Below are positions 1-9,045 of a stretch of 64,000 nt of DNA, in pieces. The stretch is from Bosea sp. F3-2 (GTDB lineage Bacteria > Pseudomonadota > Alphaproteobacteria > Rhizobiales > Beijerinckiaceae). The stretch's first letter is position 1; each line of letters opens with the position of its first letter. The stretch spans positions 2,666,001 through 2,730,000 of the forward strand of contig NZ_CP042331.1 in NCBI RefSeq assembly GCF_008253865.1, read 5' to 3'. The notes beneath the pieces are model-generated. The model was given only the letters and a program-made list of their open reading frames with translations. It was not told where the DNA came from and searched no databases. A program made the translations under genes and the position numbers.

Positions 1-855
1 ATCGCGATCGAAGGCACCTTCGACGACTGCCAGAACCTCGTGAAGGCGATGTTCAACCATCATGCCTTCCGCGACGAGATCGGGCTGTCGGGCGTGAATT
101 CGATCAACTGGGCGCGCATCGCCGCGCAGGTCGTCTACTACTTCACCTCGGCCGTCTCGCTCGGCGGGCCGGGGCGCAAGGTCACCTTCACCGTCCCGAC
201 CGGCAATTTCGGCGACATCCTCGCTGGCTGGGTCGCCAAGCAGATGGGCCTGCCGATCGAACGGCTGATCATCGCGACCAACAGCAACGACATCCTGGCG
301 CGGACCCTCGAAACCGGCGTCTACGAGATGCGCGGCGTCGCGGCAACGACCTCGCCCTCGATGGACATCCAGATCTCCTCGAATTTCGAGCGGCTGCTGT
401 TCGAGGCGCATGGCCGCGACGGCGGCGCCGTGCGCCGGCTGATGCAGTCGCTGCAGCAGTCCGGCCGCTTCGAGATCGCGGGTGAACCGCTTCAGCGCAT
501 CCGCGGCGAATTCGATGCCGCCTCGCAGAACGAGGAACAGGTCGCCGCCGAGATCAAGAAGGGCTGGAGCGAGGCCGGCTATCTGCTCGACCCGCATACT
601 GCGATCGGCGTCGGCGCCGCACGGCAGGCGCTCAAGCGCGATCCGGCGACGCCGATGATCGTGCTCGGCACCGCCCATCCCGCCAAATTCCCGGCCGCCG
701 TGAAGGCTGCGAGCGGCGTCGCGCCGGAGCTGCCCGCCCATCTCGCCGACCTGATGGAGCGCAAGGAGCGGCTGACGCTGCTGCCGAACGATCTCGGCAA
801 GGTCGAAAGCTTCGTGCGCGAGCATGCGCGCGCCGTCCGCGGAGCGGCAGCGTGA
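1..855 (+). CDS. thrC: Threonine synthase, C-terminal part (gene starts before the window)
   Basis: The frame is open from base 1, so the N-terminal part, including the expected PLP-lysine region, lies outside. The visible 284 residues carry the family signature VPTGNFGDILAG followed by the NSND stretch and a glycine-rich C-terminal domain, as in ThrC of the long bacterial/fungal type. The enzyme converts O-phosphohomoserine to threonine with PLP in the cytoplasm. The homoserine kinase gene thrB, which supplies its substrate, is about 10 kb downstream on the other strand, so the pathway is not one operon. The stop codon overlaps the GTG of the next gene by four bases, indicating translational coupling to the M16 peptidase. 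Confidence 0.93.
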   Translation: MAIEGTFDDCQNLVKAMFNHHAFRDEIGLSGVNSINWARIAAQVVYYFTSAVSLGGPGRKVTFTVPTGNFGDILAGWVAKQMGLPIERLIIATNSNDILARTLETGVYEMRGVAATTSPSMDIQISSNFERLLFEAHGRDGGAVRRLMQSLQQSGRFEIAGEPLQRIRGEFDAASQNEEQVAAEIKKGWSEAGYLLDPHTAIGVGAARQALKRDPATPMIVLGTAHPAKFPAAVKAASGVAPELPAHLADLMERKERLTLLPNDLGKVESFVREHARAVRGAAA

Positions 856-2192
856 GCACCACTACTCCGGTCGAGGCCATCGAGCTCGCCGCGCCCGCGC
901 GGCCTGAAGGCGCCCATGACCCCGACGTCGCGCTGACCGCCCTGCCCTCGGGCCTGCGCATCGTCTCGCAGCGCATGGACCATGCCGCTACCGTGTCGCT
1001 CGGCATCTGGATCGGCGCGGGCTCGCGCGACGAGCTGCCGCATGAGCACGGCCTCGCCCATCTGCTCGAGCACATGGCGTTCAAGGGCACGGCGCGGCGC
1101 AACGCCCGCCAGATCGCCGAGGAGATCGAGGGCGTCGGCGGCGATCTCAATGCCGCGACCAGCGTCGAATACACCTGTTACACCGCCCGCGTTCTCGGCA
1201 CCGATCTCGCGCTTGCCGTCGACATCCTCGCCGACATCATCACCTCGCCCGCCCTCACCGAGGAGGAGCTGAAGCGCGAGAAGGGCGTGATCCTGCAGGA
1301 GATCTCCGCCGTTCAGGACACGCCCGACGACCTCGTCTATGACCGCTTCCTGCAGGCGGCCTTCCCCGACCAGCCGATCGGCCGGCCGATCCTCGGCACG
1401 GCCAAGACGGTGCAGAGCTTCACGCCCGAGGCGATCCAGGCCTATCTGGCCCGCAACTACCATGCCGGCAACATGGTGCTCGCCGCCTCCGGCGCCGTCA
1501 GCCATGACGAGCTGGTCGCGCTCGCTCGCGAGCATCTGTCGAAGCTACCTGCGCGCCCCGCCAAGATGCCGGAGCGCGAGCCTGGTAAATATCGCGGCGG
1601 CGAGGCGCGCATCGGCAGCGACGAGGAGCAGGTGCATCTCGTGCTCGGCCTGCCCGGCAAGCCCTTCACCGGCGGCGCGCATTATCCCCTGCAGATCTTC
1701 GCTTCGGTGCTGGGCGGCGGGCTGTCTTCGCGGCTGTTCCAGGAGGTGCGCGAGCAGCGCGGCCTGGCCTATGCGATCGATGCCTTCCACTGGCCCTTCT
1801 CCGATTGCGGCGTCTTCGGCATCGGCGCCGGCACCGCGCCGGAAGATGCAAACGAGCTGATCGAGGTCGCGCTCGCCTGCCTGCGCCAGGCGGCGGAGGA
1901 TGTCAGCGAGATCGAAGTGGCGCGGGCCCGCGCGCAGATGAAGGTCGGGCTGCTCGCCTCGCTCGAAAGCCCCGGCGGCAAGCTGGAGCAGATGGCACGG
2001 CAGGTGCTGATCTTCGGCCGGGCGATCCCGCGCGAGGAACTCGCCGCCCGGCTCGACGCGGTGACGCTGGAGGATGTGCGCGCCGCAGGCCGCTCGCTGC
2101 TCGGCCACCAGCCGACCATCGCGGCGATCGGCCCGATCCACGGCATTCCCGCAGCCAAGCGCCTGCGCCAGGCAGCCCGGGCAGCGGACTGA
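852..2192 (+). CDS. M16 family zinc metallopeptidase (mitochondrial processing peptidase-like)
   Basis: 446 residues, the usual size of a single M16B subunit. The inverted zinc motif HLLEH is at residues 70-74 (His70, Glu73, His74), with a downstream QEISAVQD stretch that should supply the third ligand region, and a C-terminal half with the RGLAYAI substrate-binding motif. This is the catalytic type of M16 protein. The GTG start overlaps the thrC stop (GTGA). The thrC-M16-GNAT order is, to my knowledge, conserved in Rhizobiales, but the physiological substrate is not known; processing of peptides is inferred from the family only. Confidence 0.88.
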   Translation: MSTTTPVEAIELAAPARPEGAHDPDVALTALPSGLRIVSQRMDHAATVSLGIWIGAGSRDELPHEHGLAHLLEHMAFKGTARRNARQIAEEIEGVGGDLNAATSVEYTCYTARVLGTDLALAVDILADIITSPALTEEELKREKGVILQEISAVQDTPDDLVYDRFLQAAFPDQPIGRPILGTAKTVQSFTPEAIQAYLARNYHAGNMVLAASGAVSHDELVALAREHLSKLPARPAKMPEREPGKYRGGEARIGSDEEQVHLVLGLPGKPFTGGAHYPLQIFASVLGGGLSSRLFQEVREQRGLAYAIDAFHWPFSDCGVFGIGAGTAPEDANELIEVALACLRQAAEDVSEIEVARARAQMKVGLLASLESPGGKLEQMARQVLIFGRAIPREELAARLDAVTLEDVRAAGRSLLGHQPTIAAIGPIHGIPAAKRLRQAARAAD

Positions 2193-2198
2193 ACGGCG

Positions 2199-2798
2199 AT
2201 GGCGCTCTTCCGTTTCCCGAGCGAGCCGCCGAGCCGCCCGCTGATCCGGACGCCGAATCTCTATCTGCGTGCGCCGCAGGCCAGCGACTACTCCGCCTGG
2301 GCCGTGCTGCGCATCGAAAGCCGCGACTTCCTGACGCCCTGGGAGCCGACCTGGAACGAGGACGACCTGACCCGGACCTCGTTCCGGCTGCGCGCCAAGC
2401 GGGCGGCGCGCGAGATCGCCAGCGACGAAGCCTATTCGCTGTTCATCTTCGAAGCCCATACGGAGGCGCTGCTCGGCGGGCTGACCCTCGGCCTGATCCG
2501 CCGCGGCGTCGCCCAGGCCTGCACGCTCGGCTACTGGATGGGCAAGCGCCATGCCGGCAAGGGCCACATGACCGAGGCCGTGCGCGGCGCGGTGCGCTTC
2601 GCCTTTTCCGAGCTTGCGCTGCATCGGGTCGAAGCCGCCTGCCTGCCGAACAACGAGCCGTCGCGCCGCCTGCTGGAGCGGGTCGGATTCCAGTACGAGG
2701 GGCAGGCGCGCGCCTATCTCAAGATCAACGGCGCCTGGGCCGACCATCTGCTCTACGCCATGCTTTCGGGCGACGCGTTGCCCAGAGAGAAACCGTGA
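2199..2798 (+). CDS. GNAT acetyltransferase, RimJ-like
   Basis: 199 residues with the GNAT fold typical of N-terminal protein acetyltransferases: an N-terminal substrate segment (IRTPNLYLRAPQ), the acetyl-CoA loop region around GYWMGKRHAGKGHMTEAV, and the motif B stretch HRVEAACLPNNEPSRRLLERVGF that is characteristic of RimJ/RimL proteins. It starts six bases after the M16 peptidase stop, so it is probably in the same transcript. Members acetylate the alpha-amino group of ribosomal proteins or other acceptors; the real acceptor here cannot be told from sequence. Confidence 0.85.
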   Translation: MALFRFPSEPPSRPLIRTPNLYLRAPQASDYSAWAVLRIESRDFLTPWEPTWNEDDLTRTSFRLRAKRAAREIASDEAYSLFIFEAHTEALLGGLTLGLIRRGVAQACTLGYWMGKRHAGKGHMTEAVRGAVRFAFSELALHRVEAACLPNNEPSRRLLERVGFQYEGQARAYLKINGAWADHLLYAMLSGDALPREKP

Positions 2799-2875
2799 AG
2801 GCAGCGGTTGACCACAGCCGCGCTTTGCCTTGCCCTTGCCATGAGCGGCCAGTAGGGATTTTCGTTCAAGTTCGA

Positions 2876-5818
2876 ATGATCGTCTCCCGCCTGATAGCCG
2901 AGCACAGCTTGTCCATTTCCGAGCGCATCCTCCGGATCGGCCTCGCCGTCGCCGGCCTTGCCTTATGGTTCAGTTTCGCGATCGTGACGCCGGCCAGCGC
3001 CGTCGATGCGGTGCGCGTGCCGGTCGACGTGCCGGTGATCGATCTCACCAATGTCGTCGAGCGCAACAAGTCCGACGGCGACGTCATCCAGATCTCGACC
3101 GCGCCGGGGCCGGACGGCATCGTCCGCCGCATCGCGGTCAGGGCGCGCGAATCGGGCGCCAGGCCGGACTGGATCGTCTTCGCGCTGACGAATGATTCCG
3201 ACGAGCAGATCGACCGGCTGCTGGTTGCGCCTTTCCACCGCCTGATCGGTTCCGGCGTGGTCTGGCCCGATCTCGGCGACAAGCGCATCGAGGCGGTGAC
3301 GGCGAGCCAGGGCCTCTCGCCGGATCGTGAAGCCAGCCCCGACGCCGACGTCTTCCTGATCACGCTCGACCCCGGCACAACCGTCACTTTCGTGGCCGAG
3401 CTGAAATCGCCGAACCTGCCGCAGCTCTATCTGTTCGAGCCGGAAGCCTATCGCCAGAAGACCAACGGGCTGACCCTCTACAAAGGCATCATCATCGGCA
3501 TCGCCGGCCTGCTCGCGCTGTTCCTGACCATCATCTTCGTGGTCAAGGGCGCGGTGATCTTTCCGGCCGCCGCAGCGCTCGCCTGGGCGGTGCTGGCCTA
3601 TGCCGGTCTCGATTTCGGGTTCTTCCAGCGCCTTTTCCCGCTCACGCCCGCGATCGAGCGCATCTACCGGGCCGGTGCGGAAGTCGTGCTCGCCGCGACG
3701 CTCCTCGTTTTCCTGTTCGCCTATCTCAACCTGTCACGCTGGCATGTGCGCTACGGCCATGTCACCGCGATCTGGATCATCGGCCTGGCCGGCCTGATCG
3801 GCCTGGCCGTCTTCGACGCGCCAATGGCTTCCGGCATCGCGCGCATCTCGATTGCCGCCGTCGCCGCCGTCGGCTTCGTGCTCGTCGTGCATCTGGCGAC
3901 GCATGGCTACGAGCGGGCGGTGATGCTGATCCCGACCTGGTTCCTGCTCGCTGTCTGGGTCACGGCAGCGAGCTTCACCGTGACCGGGCAGTTCCAGCGC
4001 GATCTGGTGGCGCCGGCCCTGCTGGGCGGCCTCGTGCTGATCGTGCTGCTGATCGGCTTCACCGTGATCCAGCACGCCTTCGCCGGCGGCGCCATCTCGC
4101 AGGGGCTGGTCTCGGACACCGAGCGGCGGGCGCTGGCGCTTTCCGGCTCCGGCGACCTCGTCTTCGACTGGGACGTCAGCTCCGACAAGGTCTTCGTCTC
4201 GCCCCAGATCGAGACGCTGCTCGGCCTGCCCAAGGGCGCGCTCGAAGGCTCGGCCGCGCGCTGGCTGGAGCACATGCATGTCGCCGACCGTGACCGCTAC
4301 CGCGTCACGCTCGATGCCGTGCTGGAGCAACGCCGCGGCAAGCTCAATCTCGACCTGCGCCTGCGCGCCGCCAACGGCGCCTATCACTGGTTCAACGTCA
4401 AGGCGCGGCCCGTCATCGGCTCCGATGGCGAGGTCATCCGCGTCATCGGCACGCTCTCCGACGTCACCGAGCAGCGCACGGCCCAGGAGCGGCTGCTGCA
4501 CGACGCCGTCCACGACAACCTGACCGGATTGCCCAACCGCAAGCTGTTCCAGGATCGGCTTGGCGCGATCTTCGGCTTCACCCGCGCCGACGACAATATC
4601 CGCCCGACCGTGCTCGTCATCGATGTCGATCGCTTCAAGCAGGTCAATGAATCCGTCGGTTTCTCGGCCGGCGACTCGATCCTGCTGACGTTGGCGCGGC
4701 GTCTTGGCCGGCTGCTCAGAGCGCAGGACACGCTCGCCCGCATCGGTGGCGACACCTTCGCGATGATCCTGGTATCGGAGCGCGATCCCGAGCGCATCCT
4801 GGCACTGGCCGAGCTGGTGCGTCGGGCCGTCTCGACGCCGATCACCTATGCCGAGCGCGAGATCGTGCTGACCCCCTCGATCGGGCTCGCCCTGTTCGAC
4901 CCCTCCCCGGCTGCGCGCAAGGACGATGCGCTGAAGAACGCCGAGCTCGCCATGGCCCATGCCAAGCGCCAGGGCGGCAACAAGATCGAGGTCTTCGTTC
5001 CGGCGATGCGGACCGACCGCAATGACAGGCTCGCGCTGGAAAGCGACCTGCGCCGGGCGATCGAACGCAACGAGATCCAGGTCATGTACCAGCCGATCGT
5101 CCGGCTGGAGGACCGCACCATCGCCGGGTTCGAGGCGCTGGTGCGTTGGGACCATCCGCGCGAGGGCCGGCTGATGCCGCAGGACTTCCTCGCCATCGCC
5201 GAGGAAACCGGGCTGATCGTCGATCTTGGCATCTACGTGATGGACAAGACGGCACGCGAGCTCGAAGCCTGGCAGGCGGCACTCGAAGTCGACCCGCCGA
5301 TTTTCGCCAGCGTCAATGTCTCGAGCCGACAGCTGCTGCGCCATGATCTCTTGCATGACGTGAAGACCGTGCTCGGGCGGCGGCGCGTGCTGCCGGGCAC
5401 GCTCAAGCTCGAGATCACCGAGAGTCTGGTGATGGAGAACCCGGAATATGCCGCGCAGATGCTGCAGCGCATTCGCGACCTCGGCGCCGGTCTTTCCCTC
5501 GATGATTTCGGGACGGGCTATTCCTCGCTGTCTTATCTGCAGCGCTTCCCCTTCGACACGATCAAGATCGACCAGAGCTTCGTGCGGCAGATGGGCAATG
5601 GCCGCCCGCCGGTGATCCTGCGCTCGATCGTGCAACTCGCCTCCGATCTCGGCATGGATGTCGTGGCCGAGGGCGCGGAGAGCGAGTCCGATGCGATCGA
5701 GCTCTACCAGATCGGCTGCCAATACGCGCAGGGCTACATCTTCGGCCAGCCGATGACCGCGGCCGAGGCGCGACGCCTGATGGGCGCGACGGCTGCGGCG
5801 GCAACGGAAGCGGCTTAA
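2876..5818 (+). CDS. Membrane PAS-GGDEF-EAL protein, probable c-di-GMP phosphodiesterase
   Basis: The frame is open from much further upstream, but the ATG at 2876 gives a signal-peptide-like N terminus (ISERILRIGLAVAGLALWF), so I start there: 980 residues. Order: signal sequence; periplasmic domain to about residue 195; a block of hydrophobic helices (about 200-405); PAS domain (about 415-530); GGDEF domain with the signature changed to GGDTF at 624-628; EAL domain with EALVRW at 753-758, then LEITES, DDFGTGYSSL and KIDQSFV. The EAL residues look complete, so phosphodiesterase activity is likely, whereas loss of the metal-binding Glu in GGDTF suggests the cyclase half is regulatory. The N-terminal half resembles 7TM sensor modules. 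Confidence 0.85.
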   Translation: MIVSRLIAEHSLSISERILRIGLAVAGLALWFSFAIVTPASAVDAVRVPVDVPVIDLTNVVERNKSDGDVIQISTAPGPDGIVRRIAVRARESGARPDWIVFALTNDSDEQIDRLLVAPFHRLIGSGVVWPDLGDKRIEAVTASQGLSPDREASPDADVFLITLDPGTTVTFVAELKSPNLPQLYLFEPEAYRQKTNGLTLYKGIIIGIAGLLALFLTIIFVVKGAVIFPAAAALAWAVLAYAGLDFGFFQRLFPLTPAIERIYRAGAEVVLAATLLVFLFAYLNLSRWHVRYGHVTAIWIIGLAGLIGLAVFDAPMASGIARISIAAVAAVGFVLVVHLATHGYERAVMLIPTWFLLAVWVTAASFTVTGQFQRDLVAPALLGGLVLIVLLIGFTVIQHAFAGGAISQGLVSDTERRALALSGSGDLVFDWDVSSDKVFVSPQIETLLGLPKGALEGSAARWLEHMHVADRDRYRVTLDAVLEQRRGKLNLDLRLRAANGAYHWFNVKARPVIGSDGEVIRVIGTLSDVTEQRTAQERLLHDAVHDNLTGLPNRKLFQDRLGAIFGFTRADDNIRPTVLVIDVDRFKQVNESVGFSAGDSILLTLARRLGRLLRAQDTLARIGGDTFAMILVSERDPERILALAELVRRAVSTPITYAEREIVLTPSIGLALFDPSPAARKDDALKNAELAMAHAKRQGGNKIEVFVPAMRTDRNDRLALESDLRRAIERNEIQVMYQPIVRLEDRTIAGFEALVRWDHPREGRLMPQDFLAIAEETGLIVDLGIYVMDKTARELEAWQAALEVDPPIFASVNVSSRQLLRHDLLHDVKTVLGRRRVLPGTLKLEITESLVMENPEYAAQMLQRIRDLGAGLSLDDFGTGYSSLSYLQRFPFDTIKIDQSFVRQMGNGRPPVILRSIVQLASDLGMDVVAEGAESESDAIELYQIGCQYAQGYIFGQPMTAAEARRLMGATAAAATEAA

Positions 5819-5825
5819 ACCTCCA

Positions 5826-5926
5826 CCGTCATTGCGAGGAGCGGAGCGACGAAGCAATCCAGGAGGACTGGGTGGAACGCTTCAGCCCAGTCCTCCTGGA
5901 TTGCGTCGCTTCGCTCGCAATGACGG
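5826..5926. repeat. Palindromic element, family A copy 1
   Basis: Near-perfect inverted repeat of about 100 bases running from CCGTCATTGCGAGG to the complementary CTCGCAATGACGG, with CAATCCAGGAGGACTGGG and its complement flanking the central loop. It lies between the EAL gene and yqgE, which converge. Four more copies of the same core are in this window (20795, 30328, 45740, 56792). A single-stranded copy would fold into a long hairpin. This copy lacks the outer TAGAGC arms seen in other copies. Confidence 0.9.
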
Positions 5927-5977
5927 TCGCGCAAACCGACCCGAGCGAAAGCCCTCCACCCCGGCGAGCGCCGACCC

Positions 5978-6589
5978 TCAGGCGTGGCCGGCGTCGCGGG
6001 AGAGGAACGCAGGCTCGATGCCGAGCTTGTTCAGCGCCCGCTGATATTTCGTCTCGACGCTCTCGTCGAACAGCAGAGCCGGATCGGCTGGACAGTGCAG
6101 CCAGCCATTCGACTGGATCTCCGCCTCGAGCTGGCCGGCGGCCCAGCCGGCATAGCCGAGAGCGAGGACGGCATTTTCCGGTCCGCTGCCAATCGCGATG
6201 GCGCGCAGGATATCGAGCGTCGCCGTCAGGCAGATGCCGTCATCGATGGGAAGCGTTGCCGATTCAAGGAAGAAATCCGCCGTATGCAGCACGAAGCCGC
6301 GCTTGGTCTCGACCGGGCCGCCGCGCAGCACCTGCATCTTCTCGGCGCGGCTCGGCAACCGGATGATCTCCTCCGACGGAATGACGTCGAGCTGAACGAG
6401 CAGATCCGGAAACCTGGTGTCGCCCGCGGGCTTGTTCACGATGATGCCCATGGCGCCGTCCTCGGAATGCGCGCAGACATAGACGACGCTGCGGCTGAAG
6501 CGCGTGTCGGCCATGCCGGGCATCGCGATAAGGCATTGCCCGTCCAGATAGCTGCGGCCGCCGAGGCGGGGTTGTGAGCCGATCTTCAT
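5978..6589 (-). CDS. YqgE/AlgH family protein (UPF0301)
   Basis: 203 residues from the ATG at 6589, which places YLDGQCLIAMPGMAD near the N terminus as in the family. Further family signatures are GIIVNKPAGD, LRGGPVETKRGFVLH and LGYAGWAAGQLEAEI. The role of YqgE is not settled; the fold is known but no enzymatic activity is established, and the AlgH name reflects an old link to alginate regulation in Pseudomonas. A GGAGG lies immediately before the ATG with no spacer, which is unusual, so the true start may be slightly different. Divergent from the DsbD-like gene; 246 bases separate the two starts. Confidence 0.88.
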   Translation of the reverse strand: MKIGSQPRLGGRSYLDGQCLIAMPGMADTRFSRSVVYVCAHSEDGAMGIIVNKPAGDTRFPDLLVQLDVIPSEEIIRLPSRAEKMQVLRGGPVETKRGFVLHTADFFLESATLPIDDGICLTATLDILRAIAIGSGPENAVLALGYAGWAAGQLEAEIQSNGWLHCPADPALLFDESVETKYQRALNKLGIEPAFLSRDAGHA

Positions 6590-6835
6590 CCTCCATATGG
6601 TAGAGGCTGTCGGGGAGTCTCGGCAAGGCTGGATGTAAACCAACGGCCTCCGGCCTCGCACAAATCCGACATCAGGGTCCCGCTCCCCGGCAGGGCGTGG
6701 TGGTGCGGCCCTCTTCCTTTGTATCGCGATTGCGCCCCATTCCTGCGCAACGATACGGGTCTTGAGAGGCTGGCCAATACAGGACATGAGACGCAGGTTT
6801 TGTTCGCTTTTCGGCTTCGCAATGGGTAAGGCAGG

Positions 6836-7702
6836 GTGGTGAACCGCGTTCTTTCCCTGCTGGCCATGGCGCCCCTCGCGCTCGGCGTTGCCGCGCATGC
6901 GCAGGAGGCAACGACCGAAGCCGCCATGTCGCCCTGGTCGACGAGCGAGCATGCGAAGCTACGACTGATCGCCGGCCCGACCACGCCGACAGGCAAGCAG
7001 CGCGTCGGCGTCGAGATCATCATGTCGCCGGGCTACAAGACCTATTGGCGCAGCCCCGGCGAGTTCGGCGTGCCGCCGAGCTTCGACTGGTCGGGCTCGA
7101 CCAATATCGGCGGACTCGACGTGCGCTGGCCCGTTCCGGAGCGGTTTCAGGATTCGGCCGGCTATTCCATCGGTTATGTCGGGGAGGTCGTGATTCCGAT
7201 CTCGGTCCAACCGGTCGATCCGTCCCGGCCCGTCATGATCGTGCTCAAGCTTGATTATGCGGTCTGCGAGAAGATCTGCATTCCCGCCAGGGGCGAGGCC
7301 AGCCTGTGGCTCGAGCCAGGCGTCACGACCGTGACATCGCCGCGGCTGGAGAGTTTCGAGGCGCGCGTTCCAGTGTCGGTGAAGCCGGGCCCGCACAAGG
7401 ATAAGACCGCCATCCTCGACGCGACGCTCGACGACACCGTCATCGATCCCGGATTGCGTCTGATCCTGCAGGCCCCGCCAGAGGGCAAGATCCAGGACAT
7501 CTTCGTCGAGGGTCCCGGCCAATGGTCCTTCGGCAAATCCCGGCTGACGCCGCAGGGCGACGGCACGGTCATTGCCCAGATCCGCATCAACGAGCGCCCG
7601 AAGAGCGCTGCGGGCCCCTTTCCCCTGATCTTCACCATTCGCGGGACGCCCAAGCCCGTCGAGACGCGGCTCGAACTCGACATCCCCGCCGGCAAGCCCT
7701 AA
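6836..7702 (+). CDS. Secreted DsbD N-terminal-domain-like protein (ScsB-like)
   Basis: 288 residues. Starts GTG GTG (6836 or 6839); the N terminus RVLSLLAMAPLALGVAAHAQ is a clear signal peptide. The mature part matches the periplasmic alpha domain of DsbD/ScsB: KTYWRSPGEFGVPPSFDW, then a Cys pair in YAVCEKICIPA (CxxxC). There is no transmembrane beta domain and no thioredoxin-like gamma domain, so this is a stand-alone periplasmic domain that would need a partner to receive electrons. A peroxiredoxin gene follows after 58 bases. A role in periplasmic thiol exchange is inferred from the domain only. Confidence 0.75.
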   Translation: MVNRVLSLLAMAPLALGVAAHAQEATTEAAMSPWSTSEHAKLRLIAGPTTPTGKQRVGVEIIMSPGYKTYWRSPGEFGVPPSFDWSGSTNIGGLDVRWPVPERFQDSAGYSIGYVGEVVIPISVQPVDPSRPVMIVLKLDYAVCEKICIPARGEASLWLEPGVTTVTSPRLESFEARVPVSVKPGPHKDKTAILDATLDDTVIDPGLRLILQAPPEGKIQDIFVEGPGQWSFGKSRLTPQGDGTVIAQIRINERPKSAAGPFPLIFTIRGTPKPVETRLELDIPAGKP

Positions 7703-7760
7703 TTCGGAGGCGGGCGGCCTAAGCGATCTCTGGGCCGCAGGTCTCACGGAGAAAGACGCA

Positions 7761-8246
7761 ATGACGATCCAGGTGGGTGACAAGCTTCCGCAGGCGACGT
7801 TCCGCGTTATGACCGCCGATGGCCCGGCGGCCAGGACGAGCGACGACCTGTTCAAGGGCCGGAAGGTCGTGCTCTTCGCCGTGCCAGGCGCCTTCACGCC
7901 GACCTGCCACAAGAACCATCTGCCCGGCTATCTGGCCAAGGCCGACGAGATCAAGGCCAAGGGCGTCGACGCCATTCTGGTGACCTCCACCAACGACGTC
8001 TTCGTTCTGGACGCCTGGTCGAAGGCGACCGGCGGCGCCGGGGTCATCGAGTTCCTTTCGGACGGCAACGCCGATTTCGCCAAGGAGATCGGCCTGTCGA
8101 TGGACGGCTCGGGCTTCGGCATGGGTACGCGCTCGCGCCGCTATTCGATGCTGGTCGAAGACGGCGTCGTGAAGTCCCTCAACGTCGAGGAAGCGGCCGG
8201 CAAGGCCGACGCCTCCGGCGCCGAGACCATGCTCGGCCAGCTCTGA
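7761..8246 (+). CDS. Peroxiredoxin, Prx5 (hybrid) type
   Basis: 161 residues, the usual length of Prx5-type peroxiredoxins. The peroxidatic motif is VPGAFTPTCHKNH with Cys49 in the PxxxTxxC frame, and the conserved GMGTRSRRYSM stretch follows. It reduces hydrogen peroxide and organic peroxides using glutathione/glutaredoxin or thioredoxin. No signal peptide is present, so it should be cytoplasmic, unlike its upstream neighbour. A strong hairpin terminator follows the gene at 8270. Confidence 0.93.
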   Translation: MTIQVGDKLPQATFRVMTADGPAARTSDDLFKGRKVVLFAVPGAFTPTCHKNHLPGYLAKADEIKAKGVDAILVTSTNDVFVLDAWSKATGGAGVIEFLSDGNADFAKEIGLSMDGSGFGMGTRSRRYSMLVEDGVVKSLNVEEAAGKADASGAETMLGQL

Positions 8247-8269
8247 GTTTTCCGAACCGCTAGTCATTG

Positions 8270-8299
8270 AGCCCGTGCGAGCCTCTCGCACGGGCTTTT
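8270..8299 (+). terminator. Rho-independent terminator after the peroxiredoxin gene
   Basis: A 12-bp perfect stem (AGCCCGTGCGAG / CTCGCACGGGCT) with a 3-base loop, followed by four T residues. It begins 23 bases after the peroxiredoxin stop codon and closes that transcript before the next gene. Confidence 0.88.
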
Positions 8300-8398
8300 G
8301 CATGGTGTTTCCTTCCTGCGGTGATCGATCCGATTTCGGCTTGTCATGAGACAAGATCCGGACTGCCGGCTAGCTTCTGCGGCGGAGGAGAGACCTGC

Positions 8399-8848
8399 AT
8401 GCCTGATATCATCATCCGCCCGCTCACCGCTGCCGACCGCGCTGCCTGGACGCCGCTCTGGCACGGCTATCTGACCTTCTACAAGGCGACGCTGCCGCCG
8501 GAGCTCGACGAGATCACCTTCAACAGGCTGACCGGCGGTCAGGAGCCGATGGGCGGCTTCATAGCGCTGCAGGGCGACAAGGCGCTCGGCATCACCAACT
8601 GGGTGATCCACCGCACGACCTGGAGCGAACGGAACATCTGCTATCTGCAGGACCTGTTCACGGTGCCGGAAGCGCGCGGCACGGGTGTCGGCCGCAAGCT
8701 GATCGAGGCCGTGAACGAGATGGCGCGCGCGAAGAACTGCTTCCGTGTCTACTGGCAGACGCATGAGTCGAACCTGCAGGCACAGGAGCTCTACAACAAG
8801 GTCGCCGACAAGTCGGGCTTCATCGTCTATCGCCAGCCTCTGGCGTAG
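8399..8848 (+). CDS. GNAT family N-acetyltransferase
   Basis: 149 residues from the ATG at 8399; a GGAGGAGAG ribosome-binding stretch lies upstream. The acetyl-CoA-binding motif is YLQDLFTVPEARGTGVGRKLI, followed by the helix and ENCFRVYWQTHE-like segment and a YNKVADKSGFIVYR C terminus. Proteins of this length and motif pattern resemble small diamine- or aminoglycoside-type GNATs, but the substrate cannot be deduced. It follows the peroxiredoxin terminator and probably has its own promoter in 8300-8398. Confidence 0.87.
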   Translation: MPDIIIRPLTAADRAAWTPLWHGYLTFYKATLPPELDEITFNRLTGGQEPMGGFIALQGDKALGITNWVIHRTTWSERNICYLQDLFTVPEARGTGVGRKLIEAVNEMARAKNCFRVYWQTHESNLQAQELYNKVADKSGFIVYRQPLA

Positions 8849-9045
8849 CGAGAGGATGCGCGTCGGCAGGGCCTGATGCATTCCAGCCTGCGCTGATGCA
8901 CGGTGCCGCGTGCATCGGCGCAATCGGCAACGACCACGCAAGCGCCTATATGACGGGAACGGCTTGGGTCGAGCTGCCTTGCAGCGACCATCAAGCCGTC
9001 CTTTCCGAGGCGCGTTTCGCGCCTGCATCCAGCGACGGGCGCGTC

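Noticed and set aside
1805..2875. Upstream in-frame extension of the GGDEF-EAL protein
   Set aside because: It overlaps the M16 and GNAT genes in a shifted frame with Arg/Ala-rich nonsense; the ATG at 2876 gives a proper signal peptide.
3734..5857. Minus-strand open frame opposite the GGDEF-EAL gene
   Set aside because: Antisense frame with His/Arg/Asp-rich composition; the plus strand carries clear PAS, GGDEF and EAL motifs.
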